Of a stretch of 46,773 nt of DNA, positions 41,144 to 46,773 are shown one piece after another; positions within the stretch are counted from its first letter, which is position 1; the number at the start of each line of letters is the position of its first letter. Made by a program: the position numbers and the translations under genes. The DNA lies in assembly GCA_031261625.1 (NCBI GenBank), contig JAISJG010000002.1, forward strand, positions 1 to 46,773, written 5' to 3'. The notes beneath the pieces were generated by a model that ran no database searches, was not told the origin of the DNA, and worked only from the letters and a program-made list of their open reading frames with translations. The stretch comes from Candidatus Methanoplasma sp. (GTDB taxonomy: Archaea; Thermoplasmatota; Thermoplasmata; Methanomassiliicoccales; Methanomethylophilaceae).

Positions 41144-41902
41144 ATGAGACCAAGTGTTCTTAAAGAATCCATCGGAAATCTCTTCTCCATGGACCGTCCG
41201 GCCGAATCGATCCCTGTCATATTCTCGAGAAGAACGAAAATGCCGTTCCCGAACGACGGATGTGACCTCTGCGGAGAATGTTCTAAGGCATGCGGGGCCA
41301 AAGCGATAACCGTTACGGAACAATGGGAGATCGACCTCGGAAGATGTCTGTTCTGCGGCCGCTGTGCGGGATCCTGTCCGAAGAAAGCATTGGAACTTGT
41401 GGATGCTCCGGATTATGTCCTTGAAAGGAAGGACCTGATATTCAGGTCCGGGGAATCAACAATACGTACGCCTGGAACTATCGATGAGAAGAAACGCAAG
41501 GCGATAGGAAGATCCGTGAATATACGCGAAGTGGACACCGGGTCCTGCAACGGATGCGAGGTCGAGATCAATTCGTTATCCAATCAATTCTACGATTTCA
41601 ACCGTTTCGGCATCAAGATCGTCGCATCACCCAGACATGCGGATGTCCTTCTGGTCACGGGACCGTTGACCGAGAACATGTACGAGGCGTTCCTGAAGGT
41701 GATCGCAGCCACACCGGACCCGAAAGCGATAATCGCGGCCGGCTCATGTGCGATATCCGGAGGGGTATTCTCCGAAGGCGAGGTTAAGAAAGGTATAGTC
41801 GGTACCGCCGATGTCGATATCTACATTCCCGGATGTCCTCCGCCGCCGGATGCGATCCTGAGGGCATTGCTCCAGGCGTTCGGTCTCACTGGACAACAAT
41901 GA
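41144..41902 (+). CDS. Fused ferredoxin (HyfH-like) and NuoB/HyfI-like small subunit
   Basis: 252 aa. Residues 35-85 carry two [4Fe-4S] motifs (CDLCGECSKAC and CLFCGRCAGSC), normally a separate HyfH subunit; residues 125-250 are the NuoB-like small subunit with its proximal cluster cysteines intact: Cys135 and Cys138 (GSCNGCEVE), Cys202 (GSCA) and Cys231 (PGCPPPP). So electron transfer up to the large subunit is preserved although the NiFe site is not. Last gene of the operon; converges on usp with a 17-bp overlap. Confidence 0.9.
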   Translation: MRPSVLKESIGNLFSMDRPAESIPVIFSRRTKMPFPNDGCDLCGECSKACGAKAITVTEQWEIDLGRCLFCGRCAGSCPKKALELVDAPDYVLERKDLIFRSGESTIRTPGTIDEKKRKAIGRSVNIREVDTGSCNGCEVEINSLSNQFYDFNRFGIKIVASPRHADVLLVTGPLTENMYEAFLKVIAATPDPKAIIAAGSCAISGGVFSEGEVKKGIVGTADVDIYIPGCPPPPDAILRALLQAFGLTGQQ

Positions 41903-42269
41903 CCGTGCAGTGGGCGCCGCGTATCACTGCTTCTGAAACGCTGCCTATGATCATCCTGTCCAATGCTGTCTTATCCAAACGGCCTACGATTATCGTATCG
42001 ACCCCGAGCCTAGCCGATGCCGCAAGAAGTGCTTCGGCGGGAGGACCCGCTTCTACCAGCGCACGTGCATCGACACCGCTGTCCTCGGCCTTCTGTCTCG
42101 CTTCCTCAACATAGTTCTTGATGTACTGTACTTCGTTGTCCACCGAACCCTTGGTTGCGACAGAGGATACGATGTACAATCTGACATTATGTGCGAGAGC
42201 GTGATTGATGGCATAATTCAGCGCTTTCTCTGTATGTGATTTACCATCATAGCCAAGCAGGACAGACAT
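41886..42269 (-). CDS. Universal stress protein (UspA family)
   Basis: 127 aa. Seen: VLLGYDGKSHTEKALNYA at the N-terminus and DTIIVGRLDKTALDRMIIGSVSEAVIRGAHCTVIVV at the C-terminus. The ATP loop GxxGx9GS has Asp for the second glycine, so nucleotide binding is doubtful. A TATA box (ATTTATAA, 42300-42293) lies about 27 nt before ATG 42269, indicating a leaderless start rather than the ATG 7 codons upstream. Confidence 0.9.
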   Translation of the reverse strand: MSVLLGYDGKSHTEKALNYAINHALAHNVRLYIVSSVATKGSVDNEVQYIKNYVEEARQKAEDSGVDARALVEAGPPAEALLAASARLGVDTIIVGRLDKTALDRMIIGSVSEAVIRGAHCTVIVVQ

Positions 42270-42292
42270 AACAGTGTAATCATCCGACAACG

Positions 42293-42300
42293 TTATAAAT
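42293..42300 (-). promoter_or_regulatory. TATA box of the universal stress gene
   Basis: ATTTATAA on the minus strand, about 25 nt upstream of the first codon. 42301-42496 is otherwise AT-rich with nothing I can support. Confidence 0.5.
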
Positions 42301-42496
42301 CATTTCATAATGCGGCTTTGAAATCATTATATTCATAGGCCACAAACTAACAAGAACGAAAAACCGAGTATGTATGTCGCTCTGTTGGGCGCATTTACCC
42401 ATAATGTATTTGTGTTCGATTATCTATCTAAAAATAGCATGATCATTTGACGTTTTCAAATCTTAAGTGTTCATGTAATGTAGTGGAGAAATTTTT

Positions 42497-43678
42497 ATGT
42501 TAAATCTCAAAGTGGCGGGGAGGATTGGCGTATTCGCAGTGATCTTGTTTTTGCTAGGTGCAGCGTTCGTGTTTATCCCACTCTCAGATGAAACAAACGG
42601 TGTGATTCCCACATCATATGATAATTCAGATCTTACCCCATTCACCGGTACAGGAACTGAGTTGGATCCGTATAAAATAACAAATGCAGGCAACCTCAAG
42701 AAATTTGCTCACGATGTGAATCATGGCATCATACTTACCAAAGGGAAGTATTTTTCACTCACCGCAGATATCAATCTGTCTACTTTGAGTGACTATGATT
42801 CCTATGGTTGGATTCCAGTAGGAGACTATTGGAACAGTTCGTTCAAAGGTATATTTGATGGAAACGGTCACAAGATTACTAACCTATGGGTCGGAAGTGG
42901 ATTTGCATACGCAGGATTATTTGGTACCATAGGCGAGAATGCTATTGTCAAAAATCTTGGAGTGGAAGTTGCATTAGGGAAAAGTGTTGTTGCAACAGGT
43001 TCAGGACAATCGGTTCATGCAGGCGTACTCGCAGGAGAGTCCAGCAGGAGTATCGTTCAGAATTGCTATGCCATCGGCAATGTCAGTGCGATGGTTACTT
43101 CATCACATTGGAATAGTGATGCAGGCGGTTTGATTGGTGTATCCGTGAGCGGCAGTACTACCGACAGCTACGCTAAAGGCAATGCAACTGCAACCAACTC
43201 CAGCGGTGCAGCATACGCTGGCGGTCTGGTAGGAAGCTCCTATGGTACAATTGAAAGATGTTATGCCACAGGGCAGGCAATTGCGAATGCAAAAGAGTCT
43301 TACTCCGGCGGACTTACTGGATATGGATCAGGTAAGGACAGCTATTATCTTGAAAGTTATTCCGGAGCATATACATCATCAGGCGGAAAGTCCATTTCAT
43401 CCAGTCAGTTATATGATAGAGATACTTTTTCTTCATGGAATATCGATTCTACATCATCCAGCTGGATCATGCAGAGTTCTGGCCCAAGCCTTAAGGTCTT
43501 CGGAGGTAGTGGCTCCGGATTACCGGCGTATCCGTCAGTTCCGGTGAATCCCACAAATCCTGACAATTTAGGATCAGGTGGAGATTCTACAATAATCATT
43601 GTCGCAGTAGCAGTAGTGGTTGTACTCGCTATTGCAGGAGTTGTATTATTTCTGCGTTCAAAAATTCACCTTAAGTAA
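42497..43678 (+). CDS. GLUG-repeat surface protein with C-terminal anchor
   Basis: 393 aa. N-terminal signal/anchor helix (about 7-29), an Ig-like or 'FTGTGTELDPYKITNAG' opening typical of GLUG/beta-helix adhesins, then repeats ending GGLIG/GGLVG/GGLTG (for example SDAGGLIG, AYAGGLVGSS, YSGGLTGYG), a Pro-rich linker (about 348-363) and a C-terminal helix (about 368-388) with basic end. Exported and held in the membrane; adhesion to host or microbes is likely. Composition is more AT-rich than the core genes. Confidence 0.82.
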   Translation: MLNLKVAGRIGVFAVILFLLGAAFVFIPLSDETNGVIPTSYDNSDLTPFTGTGTELDPYKITNAGNLKKFAHDVNHGIILTKGKYFSLTADINLSTLSDYDSYGWIPVGDYWNSSFKGIFDGNGHKITNLWVGSGFAYAGLFGTIGENAIVKNLGVEVALGKSVVATGSGQSVHAGVLAGESSRSIVQNCYAIGNVSAMVTSSHWNSDAGGLIGVSVSGSTTDSYAKGNATATNSSGAAYAGGLVGSSYGTIERCYATGQAIANAKESYSGGLTGYGSGKDSYYLESYSGAYTSSGGKSISSSQLYDRDTFSSWNIDSTSSSWIMQSSGPSLKVFGGSGSGLPAYPSVPVNPTNPDNLGSGGDSTIIIVAVAVVVVLAIAGVVLFLRSKIHLK

Positions 43679-43779
43679 CATTTCAAACTCTTTTCATCAT
43701 TCTTTTTTCCAAAACATCATTATTCAAGTGAGATCATCAATGCGCAAGTTACTTAACACCAATTCTGGATTATTATTGT

Positions 43780-44787
43780 ATGGATCAAAAAATATTGAAT
43801 CTTATTCTGATAGTGGCCGTTGCCGCTTTGGTCGTGGCTGCTGTCAGCGTTGTGCTGTTAAGCGGAGGGGACAACGACGAAGGAGAGAAAGAAAAAACCC
43901 CAGATTCATCACCGATAACCTCATACACAATTTCCTATTCTGCTAACGGCGGTAGCGGAAGCATAGCATCTCAATCAGTTAACAAAGGCGGATCTGCGAT
44001 ATTAAAGGCTAATAGCTTCGTGTATGCTGACCATTATTTCAAATCATGGAATACCAAGGCAGACGGTACAGGGGCAATTTATTATTCAGGGGCGAGTTTC
44101 ACTCCGACATCGGATATAACGCTATATGCTAGTTGGAATGAAAGCGATCCCCAGACGTACGCTGTGAATTATCATTCTAACTACGGTACTGATTCAATTA
44201 TCACACAATCAACTCTCGCAGGGAACATAACCGCAAAGTCTGCACTGACAAGAGCAGACTATACCTTCACATCATGGAATACCAAAGCTGACGGTACAGG
44301 AACGTCGTATTTTCCCGGATCATCGATAACTGTCAGTTCTGACATTTCACTGTACGCCCAATGGAATGCCGTGCCCGTAACCACGGCTAAAGATCTGTCA
44401 TATAATTTCAAAATAAGCGAATCCACTAAGACACTGAAATACGGAGGGGGTCTTCTGACACTCACTGCTCCGGACGGTAAATCTTTTGCGCTTGTTCAGA
44501 TTACTATCAGAAACAACACCGTAGAATTAGGATACAGCTTGAAAGAGATAGCAATTACGGGATTCAGATTGATTACCGATGATGGCGAAGGTTATGATTT
44601 CTCTTTGAAAAATACGACTGCATATTCTCTAACATTGGAGAATCTTCTGGCAAATACGCTTGCGAAGGGTGCATCGACAACATTCTATCTGGTATATGAA
44701 ATACCAGACAATGAAACCGCCGTGTCTTTAGATCTGAGTAAGAGCGGTCTGTCCATTGAATTGGATAAGGGCATTTTGATCAAGTAA
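43780..44787 (+). CDS. Surface protein with two Listeria-Bacteroides (InlB B-type) repeats
   Basis: 335 aa: N-terminal membrane anchor (about 6-28), acidic linker, then two repeats of about 70 residues (YSANGGSGSIASQSV...FKSWNTKADGTGAIYYSG... and YHSNYGTDSIITQST...FTSWNTKADGTGTSYFPG...). The C-terminal 125 residues form a beta-rich domain like those of DUF4352-type exported proteins. Repeats of this kind are abundant in gut bacteria and gut Methanomassiliicoccales and are often exchanged between them. Confidence 0.82.
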   Translation: MDQKILNLILIVAVAALVVAAVSVVLLSGGDNDEGEKEKTPDSSPITSYTISYSANGGSGSIASQSVNKGGSAILKANSFVYADHYFKSWNTKADGTGAIYYSGASFTPTSDITLYASWNESDPQTYAVNYHSNYGTDSIITQSTLAGNITAKSALTRADYTFTSWNTKADGTGTSYFPGSSITVSSDISLYAQWNAVPVTTAKDLSYNFKISESTKTLKYGGGLLTLTAPDGKSFALVQITIRNNTVELGYSLKEIAITGFRLITDDGEGYDFSLKNTTAYSLTLENLLANTLAKGASTTFYLVYEIPDNETAVSLDLSKSGLSIELDKGILIK

Positions 44788-44846
44788 AGAAATCTATTTC
44801 CAAACCTTTTCTAAACATTTTCATGATTTACACGGGGAGGGAATGA

Positions 44847-45209
44847 ATGGTAAAGTATTGTGGCGTATGCAAAAGGTCCATGAATGACTATGAGGACAGA
44901 TGTCAGTTTTGTGGCTGTTATCAGAGTCTAGTAAATTCGAATGTTCTGATAACATGTCGTTGGTGTGGCATACAGACAGAGGGAGGGATGAAGTGTCCGT
45001 ATTGCGGACGTGAAAAATGCACCAATGAAGAATTACTCAGGTATTACAGAAATCAGGATTCCAGGGGAGAAATATACGAAACTAATGGACGCGGCGGACT
45101 CGGTGAACTTTGTGATGGTTGCATGGATTGTACAGGTGAATGTTGCATGACAATATGTGCAGCAATAGCAGGCGTAGCCATCGGTTGGTACTGTTGTGCA
45201 TATTATTGA
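44847..45209 (+). CDS. Cysteine-rich zinc-ribbon membrane-associated protein
   Basis: 120 aa. Zinc-ribbon pairs CGVC/CQFC (residues 5-22) and CRWC/CPYC (32-52), a charged middle, then a cysteine-studded hydrophobic end (LCDGCMDCTGECCMTICAAIAGVAIGWYCCAYY). Start at ATG 44847 has GGGGAGGG upstream. No family recognised. Its stop lies 20 nt before the next gene, so the pair may be co-transcribed. Confidence 0.6.
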   Translation: MVKYCGVCKRSMNDYEDRCQFCGCYQSLVNSNVLITCRWCGIQTEGGMKCPYCGREKCTNEELLRYYRNQDSRGEIYETNGRGGLGELCDGCMDCTGECCMTICAAIAGVAIGWYCCAYY

Positions 45210-45228
45210 AAAAATCGGAGTTGACAAA

Positions 45229-45660
45229 ATGTTATTCAATTATTCAAGCAAAAAAATACGTTTCAATGTTGCAAGAGATCATAGGGGATCCGATATATGG
45301 GGCCCAATCCTCGGAATCGTGGTCATTCTGATATTTGCTGCCATTGCTGTGAACATATTGACCAGTGAGGATAGTCCCATTACAGAGGAGTGTACCCTAC
45401 AACTTACAATAACTCATTCTGGAAGCCCAACAACGGCCTATGTGTTCTTCGACTACGATCTTGTAGGTAGCGTAAATCTCAAAGCTGGAACATCCACATA
45501 TAATCTCGGTGTCGAGAAGCCCAGGTATTCAGATAAGACCGTAAGTGTGAAGATAGAGCCATTCCAAACAACTTCCTTTATGGGTGGGGGCATATTGGGT
45601 TCAGGATCGGTTACACTTCACTCAGGTACTAATTATCTCAGTATCAGCACGAAATGGTAA
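45229..45660 (+). CDS. Membrane-anchored extracytoplasmic protein, unknown
   Basis: 143 aa from ATG 45229, which has GGAG 9 nt upstream. One helix near residues 25-46, then about 95 residues of beta-rich sequence (CTLQLTITHSG...TTAYVFFDYDLVGSVNL...). The pattern suggests a small PEGA- or Ig-like domain outside the membrane. Function unknown. Confidence 0.6.
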   Translation: MLFNYSSKKIRFNVARDHRGSDIWGPILGIVVILIFAAIAVNILTSEDSPITEECTLQLTITHSGSPTTAYVFFDYDLVGSVNLKAGTSTYNLGVEKPRYSDKTVSVKIEPFQTTSFMGGGILGSGSVTLHSGTNYLSISTKW

Positions 45661-45704
45661 TGTGGTCAAAATGAGCTTAGTGGAAATGACAATCTCTACA
45701 AAGT

Positions 45705-46773
45705 TCACGTCGTCGGCAGTCCTGTCTTTTTCAGCGCCTGCAGAATATCTGCTATTATATCCTCTGTATCCTCCAATCCGATGCTCAGACGGAAGAATCC
45801 TCTGTCGAATTCCTTGGGGAACAGGTGTATGCGTTCATCGTCCTCTCCGAGGAAAACGATAAGACTTTCGTCATGTCCCAACGAAACGGCGGATATCAGG
45901 AGTTTCAGATTACTGACGAATTTATTGTGGGTGTCATGATCGGCATCGAGGCCGAAAGCCATCACACCGCCGAACCCGTTCTCCATTTGTTTCTTCGCCA
46001 CTTTGTGGCCGGGGTGGCTTTTCAGTCCGGGGTACGCAACGAATCTCACAGAAGGCTGGGATTCTAAGAATTCTGCAACTTTCTGCGCACTTTCATTGTG
46101 CTGACGCATACGTAACGGAAGAGTAACGGATCCGCGTGCGATGAGCCAGGCGTTGAACGGACTTATCGCCCCTCCGAGATTCACCATAGCATCCGCACGG
46201 ATCTTATCGATTATCTCCTTCGGGCCTATGACGGCACCGCCCATTGCGTCCCCGTGGCCGTTGATGTATTTAGTGAGACTCTCAATACTGATGTCCGCAC
46301 CGAGGTCGATGGGGCGTTGGACATAGGGTGAAGCGAATGTGTTGTCGACGGAAAGCAGAGCGCCCGCGTCGTGTGCGATCTTTGCTATCTCCTGAATATC
46401 GGAGACCTTGGTGGTCGGATTGCCGGGAGTCTCGATATGGATGAGTTTGGTGTTAGGGCGGATGGCCTTTTTCACTGCTTTAAGATCGGAAGTATCGACG
46501 AGCGTGGTCTCCACTCCGTATTTGTTGGGAAGCAGTTCGTTGAGGATGCGGTATGCCGCAATGTATGTGGTATCTCCGAAAACCGCATGGTCCCCGCTGT
46601 TAAGTAAGGTGAAGAACACTCCGGATAATGCGGCTACCCCGGTGGCAAGGACTACGCAGTCCTCTCCGTTCTCCAAAGATGCGAGTTTCTTCTGCAGGTC
46701 TCTCTGATTGGCACCGCCGTTGCGGGTGTAGATGTTACCTTCGGCCGAGCTCCAGTTCATTCCCGACGGATCG
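45705..46773 (-). CDS. Trans-sulfuration PLP enzyme (cystathionine/methionine gamma-lyase family), 5' end missing
   Basis: At least 355 codons are visible; the frame is open to the window edge and the usual first ~40 residues are outside, so the ATG at 46760 is internal. Seen: IYTRNGGANQRDLQKKLASLENG, ETPGNPTTKV, VDNTFASP, and the PLP lysine in SLTKYINGHGDAMGG, then a C-terminal RLSIGLED. The family includes cystathionine gamma-synthase, beta-lyase, gamma-lyase and O-acetylhomoserine sulfhydrylase; sequence alone does not decide. Confidence 0.9.
   Translation of the reverse strand, partial: DPSGMNWSSAEGNIYTRNGGANQRDLQKKLASLENGEDCVVLATGVAALSGVFFTLLNSGDHAVFGDTTYIAAYRILNELLPNKYGVETTLVDTSDLKAVKKAIRPNTKLIHIETPGNPTTKVSDIQEIAKIAHDAGALLSVDNTFASPYVQRPIDLGADISIESLTKYINGHGDAMGGAVIGPKEIIDKIRADAMVNLGGAISPFNAWLIARGSVTLPLRMRQHNESAQKVAEFLESQPSVRFVAYPGLKSHPGHKVAKKQMENGFGGVMAFGLDADHDTHNKFVSNLKLLISAVSLGHDESLIVFLGEDDERIHLFPKEFDRGFFRLSIGLEDTEDIIADILQALKKTGLPTT

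Overview
The window looks like a chromosome segment from a methanogen-related archaeon, most likely of the order Methanomassiliicoccales (Thermoplasmatota, gut-associated Methanomethylophilaceae type). The evidence is archaeal information genes (rpl18e-rpl13-rps9-rpoN, a tRNA-Pro without an encoded CCA), archaeal type II GAPDH and archaeal PGK, TATA-box promoters often about 25 nt from a start codon (leaderless mRNAs), an archaeal 6-phospho-3-hexuloisomerase, and gut-type surface proteins with GLUG and Listeria-Bacteroides repeats. The order-level placement is inference; no rRNA or methanogenesis marker lies in the window.

Layout. 1-2272: gap-pgk. 2319-8397: a lysine operon on the minus strand, lrp-dapA-(19-codon ORF)-lysC-lysA-dapF-dapL, i.e. 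the DapL aminotransferase variant, headed by an Lrp/AsnC regulator with a candidate self-operator. 8481-13522: MscS channel, A24 prepilin peptidase, AmrS-type radical SAM enzyme, thiL and a triple zinc-ribbon protein. 14031-17164: larA-like, HdrD-like and folP genes in one overlapping operon. 17165-18737: membrane and secreted proteins of unknown function. 18804-20796: a compact four-gene ubiquitin-like conjugation operon (E1, Ubl ending GG-K, canonical E2 with HPN and catalytic Cys, Rpn11-like JAMM protease). 20797-24243: hexuloisomerase, Nfo-like TIM barrel, a candidate structured ncRNA, the ribosomal/rpoN cluster and tRNA-Pro.

24709-30970 is a bacteriocin-like secretion island. A C39-peptidase ABC exporter, a GyrI-like protein and an HlyD-like adaptor are transcribed leftward. 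Divergently there are three precursor peptides with nearly identical 'double-glycine' leaders and unrelated hydrophobic glycine-rich cores, each followed by a tiny membrane protein that may give immunity. The second and third units carry decayed reverse-strand copies of the 5' end of the exporter gene, showing that the divergent exporter/precursor module was tandemly duplicated and only the precursor side was kept.

31092-33812: small zinc-ribbon gene plus a frameshifted paralogue, then a 14-TM drug exporter and MarR regulator with a palindrome beside the TATA box. 33910-41902: VIT-like protein and a six-gene membrane complex related to hydrogenase-4/complex I in which all four NiFe-binding cysteines of the large subunit are replaced, so it is an Ehr-type complex and not a hydrogenase. 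41886-46773: universal stress protein, repeat-containing surface proteins, small zinc-ribbon and membrane proteins, and a partial trans-sulfuration enzyme.

The two items most deserving attention are the archaeal ubiquitin-like operon and the three-precursor C39 secretion island. All assignments come from reading motifs by eye; no database search was possible.
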